Counted from the stretch's first letter, positions 1 through 15,149 are shown. The stretch is DNA of 64,000 nucleotides from Laccaria trichodermophora (GCA_018417955.1 JACTVC010000010.1:1066763-1130762), one strand, 5' to 3'. Notes: generated by a model not told the origin, from the sequence alone. Numbers and translations are program-made.

Positions 1-225
1 ATAAGAAGCATACATGATGCTGGCGTTCGGCATCGTGATATTCGCCCACACAACATGCTCGTTAACGGGCAGGAGGTTTATTTTATTGATTTTGACCGCG
101 CACAGATGGTAGCAACTCGGAAAGGCAGAGAAAATGAGATGATACGCTTGAACAGACTGTTCGAGGGTGAATTTTGTGACGGGGATGGCAGATCCTCTTA
201 CGAACCCAGCCCACCTGGACACTGA
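1..225 (+). CDS. 3' end of a FunK1-like / APH-type protein kinase (partial)
   Basis: The window opens inside a reading frame that starts at base 1 and ends with TGA at 223-225, leaving the last 74 residues. The catalytic loop reads HRDIRPHNML (HRDxxxxN form), and 13 residues later IDFDRA takes the place of the metal-binding DFG. This pairing is typical of the kinase-like proteins expanded in Agaricomycetes (FunK1 and related aminoglycoside-phosphotransferase-fold families). These are presumed to transfer phosphate from ATP, but substrates are mostly unknown. The N-lobe and upstream exons lie outside the window. The tail after the DFD motif is short, so this could be a compact family member or a truncated copy. 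The kinase call is firm; the subfamily is not. Confidence 0.75.
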   Translation: MRSIHDAGVRHRDIRPHNMLVNGQEVYFIDFDRAQMVATRKGRENEMIRLNRLFEGEFCDGDGRSSYEPSPPGH

Positions 226-1373
226 GATAACGTCGCCTGCTGGCCGCGCTATGGTCCCCCTTTGGGCCCTACTATCTCTTTTTGATAGGTTTCCCGACTG
301 TTCTGTATTCGTCAGTCACCCCCAGTCAGCCGATCGACACCAGTATGGGATGGAAGTTGCAACAAATTTTGGCAACTACGAACTCTGTTCGTTCCAAGAC
401 CAAAAGAACACTAAACCAGCTCAAGAATCGTTGATATTTCAATCGGCTACGCGTATCACTATTGCTACACCTTTGCCTTGCCATTTTGAAATTTCTCTAC
501 TACCGCCATTATGCGAGATGGGGTGACTCTGGGACTATTACGAAAGAGGCACACGCTACAAGCAACAATGACGCATAGTTCAAGTTGATTATTCAAGTAT
601 ATGAATTTGTGAAGGTGGAGGCGGGCGACACTTGGGAGGTGGAGGTTCGCGAGGTATTCGAGCGTAAGATAGAGGCGGTGGAGACGGGAAATTGATGCAA
701 AACAAATACTTTGCAGAGAAGGGCGATAACGTGGCCGAAGTCGATAACTATCGTCATCCGTCATGAGACGTAAGTAGCGCAACTTGAAAACACGACGTTT
801 CGCGCAGTTTCCCTTTGAAAGTCGACAAAGATCAAGCAATATGTCAGCACGGGGTGTCAATGCGGCTGAGCTGTGACCGAGGTAGGCGACGTGCAGGATT
901 CGTAAAGGAAGTCCTGGTAAACGATACCAAGCCCTATCCTGATGTCGTGCCCCGAACATAAATCCATAACGATATGCCGCGCGTGAAAACAGTGGGGTAT
1001 TTGACCCAGAATAGACGCTTGTCTGCCACCGGAATTATATGTAGGTGTCGTTCCGGCCGTACGCGTAATCCTTTTATTTCATGCTCGAATTGTCGTTGTG
1101 CATTGTGGCTGCAACTCTCTTGAAACTTGTTGAAAGTTGAGCTGTATGACTGCTGGTCCGTATTTGGGTTGTTTGTTGAATCGGGAAACGTGGGAGTTTC
1201 AATTCAAGCTCCGACAATATTCTGTTGATTCTGTCCTCGACACCGTCGGTAACGGCGAGCGTGATATTAGCGCGTCATCGGACGCATAGTGCCCGCCGCG
1301 TGCTCGGACCTTTCTAAACGACTTTATGATTCGTATCTTCTTCTCGACCGTCGTTAATCTCACACATTTACAA
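226..1373. other. Intergenic stretch, no supportable gene
   Basis: No reading frame here resembles a known protein. A 164-codon minus-strand frame at 465-959 is rich in Arg and Leu, has no recognisable domain and no clear intron signals, and is not annotated. The last few hundred bases should contain the promoter and leader of the DSN1-like gene. I saw no convincing TATA box. Confidence 0.5.
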
Positions 1374-3591
1374 ATGTTGCCCTCACAACCCCAACCCACG
1401 GCCAAACGGAAAGCCTTGGACGATTCGAACCCGTTGCTCGCCGCCGCTAAGAGGGCGAAGAAGGAGGTGAGTTTCTACTTCATCTATTTGGCGAGAATGA
1501 TCTCTCATGTCTGCGTTTGGTCAATTTAGAACAAGACGGGTCCCTCGACGAAACGCAAATGTACGTGTCTTGGCCCTCATAGCACGCGTCATTTGGGTGA
1601 TATTGACTATGAGTTAAAAGTAATGAACGCAGAAGAAACACCAGGCGGTCTCCTTATCGTTCGCGCACCCGAATCAATGCCACACTCTCAGAATACCGCC
1701 CACACGAAACCATCCTCACGAGTCGCATCTCAACCACCCCCATCTTACCCGTCCTCAACGTTAGGCGCAGGCCCTTCTAAACCTCCCTCGAAGAAATTTC
1801 GCGCCGGCTCGCAACCCCCTCCGGCAGCGCGTTCATCCACCCTAGCCACGCTGCATGACGACCCCCAGCTTGAACAAGACGTCCGAGCGATGGAAGATGA
1901 AGCTGATCATCTCAGACGGAACTCACGAGCGCACACAACCATTGACCCTGCCTTTAATCCCGCGTTTCAGTTTCCCCCTCGCGCAGAATCTAGCACGACT
2001 AAGGGAAAGTCTAAGATCGTTGATACGTCAATTTTGATTCCAGACCGCGAAACTCCGAAAATTGAGAGGAATAAGCAGCTGAGGGAAGGCGCGATGGCTG
2101 CTATTGCAAATGGTCGATCGTCGCGTCCGTTGGAGCAGAATGGAAAGGGACAAGGGCACCATCGGAGAAAGAGCTCGGTTAGCGGTAGAGGGAAGCGCAT
2201 AAGCACTTCGTTCGAGACTACGGGCGTTATCGGTGCGTTTTCTTCTTCAATATCATATTCACACAACATAACCAAGATTTCAGTTCAACCACACAATTCT
2301 GTCGCTGATACCAGCTTTTACAAACACATTGACTGCGATCTCCCAGAGGTGGAACGGATACGCACCCTTCTCATCTGGTGTTCTCTTCGCGCTGCAGGGA
2401 TTTCCGGTTCCAATGGCACATCTTCGAGCAAACCCAAACCACGCCCTTCATCAACACAACCTCCCCCTCCGCCATTACCACCCCTATCAGACAAAGCGGC
2501 ACAGTTGCTCAGGACCGTGCAAGAAGATTATATCAGGATGTTAGCGGAAAAGAGGATCGACCTTAGCCTCTTCCCACAACAAGCTGCCAAGGACAGCACG
2601 ACTGAAGTCCTTCGAGACAATGAGCAGAACGTGAGGAATCGGTTATGTGAGGTGGTTTATTCAGAAAATATACAGAGGTACGAACAATTTTCATGTTGAA
2701 GCTCTTCGCATACTGATTTTTCCACTTTACAGAGCGCAAGCAGAAGATGAAGCGTGGAAGAAGGTGTCTTACGACTATGAAGCGTATACCAAGAAGCTCC
2801 AAACCTCTCTGGACAAACGCAACGCTGCCAACACTACAACAACAGGGGAATCATCCACACCCTCAGCCAAGGCCAAGGGAAAGCGCCGCGCAACTACAGA
2901 CACGGAAGCCAGCGCGCTACCTCGTGAACACGAGCTTTCGCCCGAGTTCCAGCGGAGCTCGACGTTAGCACGATCGGTTCTAGGACTGCGGGATCAGGAT
3001 TTGGGTGACGACCGTATAACATGCCCCTCATCATCACGGCGACCAGGTACACAAACCCGAGAAGAGCTGGAATCGGAGCTGGATCGACGGCTTCCTTTAC
3101 TTCAGTTTAAAGTTGACCAGCTGTACACTTGGGCGAACGCTGCGAAACGGACGGTGGACATAAGTGAAATGTCTTTGAATGAGCGGTTTGAGGTCCTCAA
3201 TGCGAATCTGGACGCGAAGCTTCATCCAAGGGTCCTCCTGTCTGGGCAAGGGTCAGGAGCGAATGTTCTGTCGAGCTATGTGCGCTCGTCATCGTCAGCT
3301 GTACCAGGGGGCACGGTACCCCCATTGGAGCTGCTCCGTGCGCTGGGGAGGGTGGACAAGGAGCGTCCGCCCGCATTGGTGGGCGATGAAGCGCGCAGAG
3401 CGGCGAGGGAGGTACAGAGGAGGGAGGAAAGTGGGGTTGGGGCTGTTGGGGATCGGAGGTTGACCGTTACGGTTATTCCTGCAACGCCTAGGAAGCCGCC
3501 CGGGACGCCCAGGCGAGATAAGGAAAGGGAGAGGGGTGGGACGCCTGGGAGGGAGAGGAGTAGAAGTCGGACGCCTGGGAGGGAACGGTGA
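1374..3591 (+). CDS. DSN1: Kinetochore MIS12-complex subunit Dsn1/Mis13
   Basis: Four exons (1374-1466, 1530-2232, 2284-2677, 2733-3591) join in phase to 682 residues. The conserved Dsn1/Mis13 core is clear. A basic stretch, RRKSSVSGRGKRISTSF (about residues 242-260), is the kind of site Aurora B phosphorylates in this family. It is followed by VQPHNSVADTSFYKHIDCDL and then RIRTLLIWC near residue 294, which form the family signature. Near residue 500, LPLLQFKVDQLYTWANAA matches the C-terminal helical part that packs with Nsl1. In the family, Dsn1 links the MIS12 complex to CENP-C and the outer kinetochore. The N-terminal 230 residues and the Arg/Pro-rich tail (repeated RSRTPGRER) look disordered. 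I chose ATG 1374 because an in-frame ATG 48 nt upstream adds only a hydrophobic run. Confidence 0.85.
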
Positions 3592-4073
3592 TTCTGTGGA
3601 TCTTTTCATCATCTGCTTCGTTCCTTCTTTTCTTCATCTTTTATGTATTCGTACATGATTGCTTTACTTTGATTTCTTTATGTGCGCCAATGTATCTCTT
3701 TGTCAAAACAGCTTTCGTGTTTTCTTGCAACATTTATGATTCAAAGGACGACTTTCAAGGTCAACTAGATTGCATGCTGAACGTTGAACGTTGAACTTTC
3801 AATAGCTGTCGACGGATCTTGTTCTTTTTCAATACAATCTGAAGAGAACAGTAATGGCTATGGCCGTGGGGTTCTGTATACTCTTCTGGACGCGAACATA
3901 TCGGACTGGTTACGTAGAAATTTCGTGTGCAAAAGTAGCCCCTAACACGCTGACACCCTTTTGCGGCATGCGCCGCCATCACGTGGGCCGCAAAATAAAA
4001 ACGTTCGATCGAAATTCAGAACACCACCCCTCCTTCTTATCCAACCCTCATCACATCCCTTCATCTCGTAAAA
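3592..4073. other. Intergenic region between DSN1 and SAH hydrolase
   Basis: This is AT-rich 3' flank followed by the upstream region of the hydrolase gene. The only site I would mark is the CACGTG at 3980-3985, listed separately. I see no other coding or repeat signal. Confidence 0.5.
3980..3985 (+). promoter_or_regulatory. CACGTG E-box upstream of SAH hydrolase
   Basis: A perfect CACGTG palindrome lies about 90 bp before the start codon of the SAH hydrolase gene. In yeasts the bHLH factor Cbf1 binds this hexamer and drives sulfur/methionine-cycle genes, to which SAH hydrolase belongs. The position and gene class fit, but one 6-bp site can arise by chance. Regulation is inferred. Confidence 0.4.
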
Positions 4074-5925
<1,852 letters not shown>

Positions 5926-6463
5926 TTGAGTAGCAAGGTGCCCGTAGTCATCGACGGCCTCAACGAGCCCTCGCCAATCAGACGGGAGAATGGGATCTTC
6001 AACGTCCTAATGAGTGGATGTTTACGTGATTCGTTCAGAAGAGTCGTTATTTAAATGATGCTCTTGGTCGGAGGCAGGGACACTGCATCAGTCTTAACAC
6101 ACTGAGAGGAGGTCTGGGGTTCGGCGTTGTTTGTTGTGTGTAGTCGACACCCTGGAAATTCTGTACGCGGTGATGTAGGAGTAGGAGGGCCTCAACGCCT
6201 TGAAAAAAAAATCTATCATTTGACTGTTTGTGTGTTCTTGCCAAGTTGAAGTTGCTACGAATGCCTTTGTCACGTTACATACTTTACTAATTGTTCAATG
6301 AACGCCCATGCGCGTGGCGGTGTGTAGCGGGGTTTGAAAGCTGATATAATAAGGCGAGTGATGGGGCGTTGATTTTCTTCACCCAACTCTCAAAGGTGAG
6401 ACTTACCATCATCGGCGGTCCTCCACGTCGCTGACCTCCACCGACAGCCTTCGAAAAAAAAAA

Positions 6464-6470
6464 CATATAA
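6464..6470 (+). promoter_or_regulatory. TATA-like box (TATAAAA) for PAB1
   Basis: TATAAAA follows a run of ten A residues, about 150 bp before the PAB1 start codon. Its position suits a core promoter with a leader of roughly 100 nt. This is inference from sequence only. Confidence 0.45.
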
Positions 6471-6557
6471 AACCCTTATATCCACGAGCGGTTGCATACT
6501 TGTGTGAGTGTTTCACCCAGGTAATTCAATTTTGCGCATTCTCAACTCTCCACAGCC

Positions 6558-6618
6558 ATAAAAAAAGTCCAAAAAGCAGTAACGACCTCCTAAACCCAGA
6601 AAAAAAATCCAAACAATC
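6558..6618 (+). promoter_or_regulatory. A-rich 5' leader of PAB1 (possible autoregulatory site)
   Basis: The 60 nt before the start codon contain three oligo(A) runs (6560-6566, a run of five just after, and 6600-6607) and few G residues. In other eukaryotes poly(A)-binding protein represses its own translation by binding an A-rich leader in its mRNA. The layout here would allow the same control. The A runs are seen; the regulation is inference. Confidence 0.4.
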
Positions 6619-8998
<2,380 letters not shown>

Positions 8999-9430
8999 GA
9001 TGTGGCTCCTCCGCATTGCTGCAATTCCATTTCGTCTGTTCGTTCTTTTATGATTCATGACCTATGCTTTTTTATGCCGCCTCTATGCGATTGATTGGCT
9101 CTTGTATTGCTCGCTCACATCGATGAAAACGTTGCTTTGGATGGGGTTTCGGGGTTTTGTGTTTTTTAGATACTAGTAGCTTGCAACCGCTTCGTGTGTT
9201 TTAAACCTTTGAGAATACATAGTTGGTCCTTTGAATGTGTGTGCCGGACACTAAGGATGTGGTTGAAGAATTTGAAGCACGTCCGTCAGACCCCCTTAGA
9301 CTCATCTTCGGATCACTCTTCAAATCTTGCATCGTATCCTCCAACCCTGAAGAAGACGGTAGTGACCTCACAACCATCTTCAAGTTATCCGCGGTAATCC
9401 TCTTCAATGCATGGGTAACTCAAGTGAGAC
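8999..9430. other. PAB1 3' flank and left edge of a retroelement
   Basis: After the PAB1 3' flank, an Asp/Glu-rich frame at 9235-9447 (start region VPDTKDVVEEFEARPSD) may be the worn N-terminal part of the adjacent retroelement. I could not find a clean left terminus. Confidence 0.35.
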
Positions 9431-9519
9431 TTGTCTCATCAAGATGACCTCGTTCGCAGCTGTGATGATCAGCTTTTCTCAGCGACGCAGTTCACGGTTC
9501 CACCACCTCTTATCCCGAT

Positions 9520-11429
9520 ACTGTTTCCGACTGGTTAAACAAAGAACTTTCGGCAGGTCGATTATCAGGCCCTTTTTCTCGGGAGGTTACCGAAAAACTC
9601 TTACGTGGCCCCTTTCAGTCCTCCTCCCTCATCGTCTCTGTCCAACCTCAAAACCCAGGAGTGCCCGATAAGCTGAGAGTTTGCCAATACCTCTCCAAAA
9701 CAACAAAACTCCACGCATCCGTCAATTCGCACATCCGTAAGGACGACTTTCCTACGCGTTTCGACACCACGTCAAAGGTCGCCGACATCGTGAGTCACCG
9801 CTCTCTCTATCTCTTCCCCACCCTTTCTTTCTATCTTTATTGGACATCTCTTTTGCGTTTCGTGCGTAGAGATGTTTTCAATTCTAGCCCTGGTCTCGCA
9901 CCCAGTGGCTCTTTGGGTATTTTTGCTTCGTGCAAGTTACCCGGGACGTCGTCCCTATATTATCCTATCATCTTTCCTGTTCCGTGCTATCAGCACGATG
10001 ATTCATCTCCCATGCGTCGAGCATGATGATCATCTTCCGTGTGTTATGCACGACGATTATCTTCCATGCGCCGAGCATGATGATTCCTGCTTGATTCATC
10101 TCTCATGCATCGTGCATGATAATCATTTGGCATTGTATACTACTCTTGCCTTTCTATGTTATATTTCATGCTCGCCTTTCTTCATGTTTATCCTCTCTGC
10201 ACATCTTTCTTATACTCTTGCTTACGCAGATCTCTCACGCACCTCCTGGTACACAGGCGTGCACTCTTGATATTAAGAAATTCCACCGTGCATGCCCTAT
10301 TCTTCCTTCCCACAAACCTTGGCTCGTCGTCCAAGGAACCTCAGATGACTTTTTTATCAATCACACTCACCCATTCGGGGCCGCCTGCGCCAGCAGCAAT
10401 GCTGGCATGATTGCTAATGCAGTCGTCGTTATTTGGAGGGCTGAAGGAGTTTTTCCAGTACTGAAATATGAAGACGATTTGAAAGCTTTCCGATTCCCTT
10501 CGGAATCTGGTCCTTTCGTCGAGGGCGCTTTCCGCTACGATTATGATCGATCCGAGATGCTCCGTCGCGTATCCTCCCTCGGTATTCCCTGGCATGATGA
10601 AAAGGGCGACGAACATTTCTCGTTCGTGACGACCTTCATCGGGTTTCTCTGGGACATTCCCCAGAAGCTTGTCAGTTTACCAGATGGAAAGAGAAATAAG
10701 TTCCATCAGCGCGTCCTCCAGTTCCTCATGGATTTTGAAGGACGACCTTGCCATTTACGTGATGTAGAGAAGATCCACGGATCTCTTTGCCATGTCGCCT
10801 TGGTCTACCTCGACGGCCGCTCTCACCTCCCTTCTCTTTCTAACTTCGCATCTGCATTCCACAGTGACGAATTTCTTACGAAGTACCCTCCACACTCCTT
10901 GATCACTGACCTCATGTGGTGGCTCGTTAAACTCACTTTGCCTGGCATCTCTCGGTCTCTTCGTCCTGCTGGACCTTTATCAGACCTTGGACTATACGTC
11001 GACGCTTCCACTTCATGGGGTATTGGAATTATCATTGGTGAAGAATGGGCTGCCTTCCAGCTCTCGCCTTCATGGAAGATTGAGGGCCGAGATATTTGCT
11101 GGCTCGAGACGGTGGCTATCGAACTTTTGGTTCTATTTCTAGAATCAAGATGCATTCGCGACGCACACTTGCTCGTGCACTCTGACAATCAAGGTACCAT
11201 TGGTGCCCTTGACAAAGGCCGCAGTGGGAACATCCATCTGAATCTCGCCGTCCGCCGTACGCACCTGGCACTCACGGCCACATCAATCATCATAAAACCT
11301 GTTTACATTGAGTCTCACGCTAACCCAGCTGATCCCATCTCGCGCGGAGAACCGGGACCTGCTGAGAAGCAGATGTTCCCATCTTTTAAACTCCCTGATG
11401 AGCTGTCCTCATGTTTTCTTCATGCCTAG
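9520..11429 (+). pseudogene. Reverse transcriptase-RNase H of the DIRS-like element
   Basis: The protein resumes across a long intron (GT at about 9789, CAG at about 10230) as APPGTQACTLDIKKFHRACP. RT motif A is LDIKKFH, motif B is HPFGAACASSNAGM and motif C is KYEDD (YxDD box). The RNase H part follows: GLYVDASTSWG, a WLETVAIELL helix and VHSDNQG, which supply the expected acidic residues. RT copies the element RNA and RNase H removes the template. The frame from 10231 to the stop at 11427-11429 is open. The 440-nt intron is long for this genome and contains degenerate repeats. The N-terminal part upstream of 9480 is poorly preserved, so I treat the gene as degraded. Confidence 0.75.
9992..10135 (+). 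repeat. Degenerate tandem repeat inside the RT intron
   Basis: Four or so copies of a roughly 30-40 bp unit built around a GCATGATGATCATCTTCC-like core, with variants CGAGCATGATGATT and TGCACGACGATTAT. It sits wholly inside the proposed intron and has no coding role. Confidence 0.55.
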
Positions 11430-11689
11430 GTTAGCCTCCTCACTCTCTCTCGTTATTCTGACTTCTTCATCTTTTTACAGGTCAGATTATCCTTTCAAAC
11501 CGGCGACTCGTGTCGTCGAGATGACTGTGGGTGGTTCATCGTATGTTCCTCCACGCCCCACATATCGTCAAAGCTTCCTCCATCCTTTCAAGACTCCCGT
11601 AACCACACCTCTTAACTCATCTCCTCCTCCTAACTCATCTCCTCCACCGCCTTTCCCATCTATTCCAATCCAATAACCTGATTCCCACC

Positions 11690-12975
11690 AAAACATCCCT
11701 GCCTCCTCGTCTCGTACTATTACACCGAGAAAACTTCAGCCTGGACGCCAGATCACTCAAAACGCTCTACACCCTCATGTCCCAGCTGCTGATTGTCTAT
11801 TCGTTTGGGATACTCCACACGCTACTCGTCACAGGCAGCATCTACTGGCTTCCCTTCCACCACGGCTAGTCGAAAGCGCGATGATGTCTATCCGTGGTGC
11901 ATATGCACCAAACACCAAAAGCACATACGCCGCAGGCACACTGCGGTTTACTCAATTCTGTGATGCGTGGGGAATCGATGAAGAAGCACGAATGCCGGCT
12001 TCTTACCCTCTCCTTTGCGCTTTCATTGGCGAATACAAAGGCAAGCAGTCCGGGAACACTATCTGTTTCTGGCTCTCTGGTATTCGTGCATGGCATACTG
12101 TCAATCATGCACCTTGGTTTGGCGATGACGAATGGGTTCACCTCGCACATATTTCGGCAAATAAAGGAGGTTCCAAACACAAAGGGCCTCTCCGAGCTCC
12201 TGTTTCTATTGAACACTTACTAGCTCTTCGATGTTCCCTTACTCTCTCTACTCCTCTCCACGCCGCCATATGGGCTCTCGCCCTATGCGCTTTCTTCGGC
12301 TGTCGCCGACTAGGCGAGCTCACAGTAACTACTGCTGCTGCTTTTGATGAAAGATATAATGTCCTTCGCTCCGTCATGTGTGCCATCTCTTCTTTTCTCT
12401 AATCTTTCTTATTGTTTCCCAGAATCACGTTTCGAAAGTTACGTGATGGTTCCTCTTCTGCAAGTTTCCATATCCCCTGGACCAAAACCACAAAGGAACT
12501 CGGTGCCTCTGTTATTCTTACCGCGCGCAATGATACCCTCTGCCCTGTTGCAGCTTTGAAGAACCATCTCAATGTGAACTCGTCCTCTGATCAATCCACC
12601 CCTCTCTTCGCCTATAAAACTGCTTCTTCTCAATCCAAGATGCTCCTCAAGCACGAATTCCTCAATTTTTGCAACCATATCTGGTCATCGGCTATGCTTG
12701 CACATATCCTCGGTCATAGTTTCTGTATAGGAGGTGCCGTCGAACTCCTCCTTGCCGGCGTACCACCAGAGATTGTCGCAGCTACAGGCGGCTGGACTTC
12801 TCTCGCCTTTCTGCTCTATTGGCGCCGTATGGAAGAAATTCTACCAATGAGCACTTCAAAAGCATATAACAAGTCCCATATTGACTTGTTGGCTGCCATA
12901 TTTGAACTCTTTCGTATTAAAACCAAAATTCCGTCTGCGCTTATCGTCGCGTCTGATGGAAACCTCTCTCTGTAA
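11690..12975 (+). pseudogene. Tyrosine recombinase of the DIRS-like element, catalytic Arg lost
   Basis: The frame runs from about 11690 through the N-terminal DNA-binding core (AYAPNTKSTYAAGTLRF) and the first catalytic arginine (FFGCRRLGEL). It crosses an intron ending in CCCAG at 12422 and enters the catalytic C-terminus. There the HxxR box reads GHSFCIGGA: the second catalytic arginine is Cys (TGT where CGT is expected). The Tyr nucleophile is kept in FLLYWR. Phases across the 12373-12422 intron do not match, suggesting a small indel. Recombinases of this class cut and rejoin DNA through the Tyr using an Arg-His-Arg pocket, so this copy should be inactive. Identity is firm; the precise 5' end is not. 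Confidence 0.75.
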
Positions 12976-13141
12976 CTTCATTGTATCCAAAATTGTATCT
13001 GACTAAAATTATCTATTGTATTTACATTGTAAAAGGCTTCTCGTCGTGCTCATCTTGGGAACCTCTTTCTGTAACTCATTGATATTATCCACTTTGTATT
13101 TATATTTGAAAAAACTTCTCCAGAGTGCTGCTCGATTTGGG

Positions 13142-13610
13142 TAGTTCATCTTGCCTCTGAACCAACCTGCTCGTTGTGAGTTTACACTCTGGTTGGTATA
13201 GCTGGTTGGTTACTACACACAATCAAGCTCTTCAGATGCTCAGGTCTTGCCCACCTCCTTGGATATTATTATTACTATATTACTATCTAAAATCCGAATT
13301 GAGTGAGCTGGGCAAGTCCTAGGCAAAAAAACAAGTTATCCATGTCTGTGGATTTCTTGCATCTTAATATTCTTCTTCCTTTCCCTCATTTCATAGGATG
13401 CTAAAGTTATCTCATCATTGCTTATTGCACCAACACACACCATAAAGAACAAAAAAAGGATCTTTCAGGCATAACTGGACCTATTGACCATGTTTTTCCT
13501 GCAATTCTTTTTTTTTGTCTGCATCCAAATGGTGTTGGGGCAATTTCATTGCCCAAGCCAAATAAGGTAAGCTGTGGGGAAAAAAAAGTGGAATCTCATT
13601 ACAAAGTGGA
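13142..13610. other. AT-rich non-coding spacer
   Basis: No gene seen. A GGTTGGTATAGCTGGTTGG stretch near 13190 and A/T runs are the only structure noticed. Confidence 0.4.
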
Positions 13611-13618
13611 AGCACTGT

Positions 13619-14290
13619 AGGACCCCTGAAAGTACCCTTGGAACCCAGATCCAAAAAATCGAAATTTTTGGAATTTTTATCGGGACAGTTTTGGACAATT
13701 TCTATCTGGATGGCAGATCTGGGTCCAGGTATGGGCAAAATTTATCCGGACACAGATCTGGGTTACCCAAAACCTCTATTTTCGCTTTTTTCACTTGAAA
13801 ACACCAAATTTTCGCTTAAAAACACCAATTTTCGCTTTAAAATGCCAATTTCTTGCACGGCATCTCCTCTGGAGCCCCAATAGGCATCCTACAAGCATCT
13901 CAGATAACAAGACACTAAAATACACGAAATTGTGCCCATTTCGTGGACATATTTGAGAGTGCAGAGAAATGCAAATATCAATGGTCTAAGATGGTCAAAG
14001 TGGCAAATGAATATTATATTCATTTGGTGTAGTGGTTAAAACATTAATGGCTTTAGTTGATGACCTTCACATTCAATATGTCTTGAGTTCAGATCCCCAG
14101 CTGTACCAATTTTTATCTGGAAGTGGCTCTGGGTTTGGTGGGTCAGCCCAATTTCTATCCAGAAATCTGCCTCCAGGTTCCAGCCAAAATGGCCCAAATT
14201 CTATCCGGACAGTGCTATGGGTTTTCAAAAAAATTTCAGAATTTTTATCCAGATTGGGTTCTGGGTTCCAAGGGTATTTTCAGGGGTCCT
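13619..14290. mobile_element. hAT-like MITE 1 (672 bp) with 8-bp target duplication
   Basis: The ends are inverted repeats that begin AGGACCCCTGAAA and agree at about 30 of the first 31 positions; weaker similarity continues inward. The element is flanked on both sides by AGCACTGT (13611-13618 and 14291-14298), an 8-bp target duplication typical of the hAT superfamily. It has no transposase frame, so it would be mobilised in trans. Unusually it contains a tRNA-like Pol III promoter (separate entry). MITE 2 shares its terminal sequence. Confidence 0.85.
14023..14108 (+). other. tRNA-like A box/B box inside MITE 1
   Basis: TGGTGTAGTGG (14026-14036) matches the Pol III A box and GAGTTCAGATCCC (about 14083-14095) resembles the B box, about 58 nt apart as in a tRNA. 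No matching acceptor stem can be drawn, so it is a tRNA-derived sequence and not a working tRNA gene. Confidence 0.55.
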
Positions 14291-14715
14291 AGCACTGTAA
14301 GTCTGCACTCCAGAAGAGATTCTTCTGATGGATCAGACTCATCCTCCAAATTGGATACTTCTGCCAGATCAAGCATGTCACCATCAGATTCATCATCCAA
14401 CAAGTCTGATACAGATTGTAGATCTGGCATGCCATCACTCTCATCACCTGACATTATTACTTATGTCCCAGGTCCAGGACTGTCAACTGGATGTCCTGTG
14501 CTCAGTACTGCAGCATCTCTATTGTCTAGGTCAGTGTCCAATTTGAACAAGCCTTCAACATCACTAACTGACAGACAATCTTGTATCCAGAGGTGGACCC
14601 TTGTTCCAGGAACAACATTTCTGCCCCTTGATCATAATTGGACCCTTCCACAGAAGCATCTGGGTCATCAAAATCCAACATGCCAAGCTCAAGCGAGTTA
14701 TAGCCCTCAACTATC
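14291..14715. other. Spacer between MITE 1 and MITE 2
   Basis: An open frame of about 120 codons with a Ser/Asp-rich composition (SSDSSNKSDTDCRSG-like) crosses the MITE 1 border, so it is probably not a gene in its present form. It could be a fragment of a host or transposon protein. No domain recognised. Confidence 0.4.
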
Positions 14716-15141
14716 AGGACTCCTGAAAATCCTGCTAAATGGTAGATACTAAAATTGCTGATTTCCAGATTCTTGTCCACACCAATTTTGGCGACATCTG
14801 TCTGGATTTTATCTAGCCTAGACCAAAATTTTGAAAAGTTGTCCAAACTGCATATCTAGCCCAAGTCAGGGCCAATTTTTTTTGTGCAGCACAAGGTTTG
14901 AACTGCAGACCACACGTCAGGCTTTGTAAAGTACATACTTTTTTTCCATTGAGCTATGCGACCATACTTGTCCAGTTAGTATCTAGCCTCTGATTCTTCT
15001 CGCAAGCCTGTCCAGATTCTGTATCTAGCATTTTGCTGATTTTTTCGAAAACCTGTCTGGTTTGTATCTATCCTAGCACCTCCTTTTGAAAATTTCTGTC
15101 CAGATCAGTATCTACCATTTAGCAGGATTTTCAAGGGTCCT
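14716..15141. mobile_element. hAT-like MITE 2 (426 bp) with 8-bp target duplication
   Basis: The termini AGGACTCCTGAAAATCC and AGGACCCTTGAAAATCC (right end read inward) agree at about 33 of 35 positions. The flanks carry an exact CAACTATC duplication (14708-14715 and 15142-15149). Terminal sequence and duplication length place it in the same hAT-like family as MITE 1. It encloses a tRNA-like promoter in the opposite orientation. No coding capacity. Confidence 0.85.
14893..14978 (-). other. tRNA-like A box/B box inside MITE 2
   Basis: On the minus strand TAGCTCAATGG (14946-14956) is a textbook A box, and GCAGTTCAAACC (14895-14906) a near-perfect B box about 40 nt downstream. The flanks do not pair as an acceptor stem. 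It looks like a tRNA remnant or a SINE head captured by the MITE. Confidence 0.6.
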
Positions 15142-15149
15142 CAACTATC

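Larger units (their letters stand above)
5926..6618. other. Intergenic region and PAB1 promoter/leader
   Basis: Contains the 3' flank of SAH hydrolase and, from about 6300, the upstream region of the poly(A)-binding protein gene. The TATA-like box and A-rich leader are listed separately. A possible leader intron runs from the GT at 6521 to the CAG at 6555, but at about 35 nt it is very short. Confidence 0.5.
9430..13141 (+). mobile_element. DIRS/Ngaro-like tyrosine-recombinase retrotransposon, degraded
   Basis: One element encodes, in order, a linker domain (frame containing KELSAGRLSGPFSREV, 9520-9788), reverse transcriptase plus RNase H (10231-11429), and a tyrosine recombinase (about 11690-12975). 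This order defines DIRS-type elements, which integrate with a recombinase instead of a DDE integrase and lack ordinary LTRs. It has lost its recombinase catalytic Arg and has frame problems, so it is a dead copy. An imperfect direct repeat of about 90-100 bp at 12960-13059 and 13060-13141 lies just after the recombinase and may be part of the split terminal repeats. The left repeat was not found, so outer limits are approximate. Confidence 0.75.

Noticed and set aside
465..959. 164-codon minus-strand frame near the left edge
   Set aside because: No domain, no intron signals, odd Arg/Leu composition; could be real but cannot be supported.
14023..14978. Genuine tRNA genes in the MITE region
   Set aside because: A and B boxes are present but no acceptor stem or plausible cloverleaf can be drawn.
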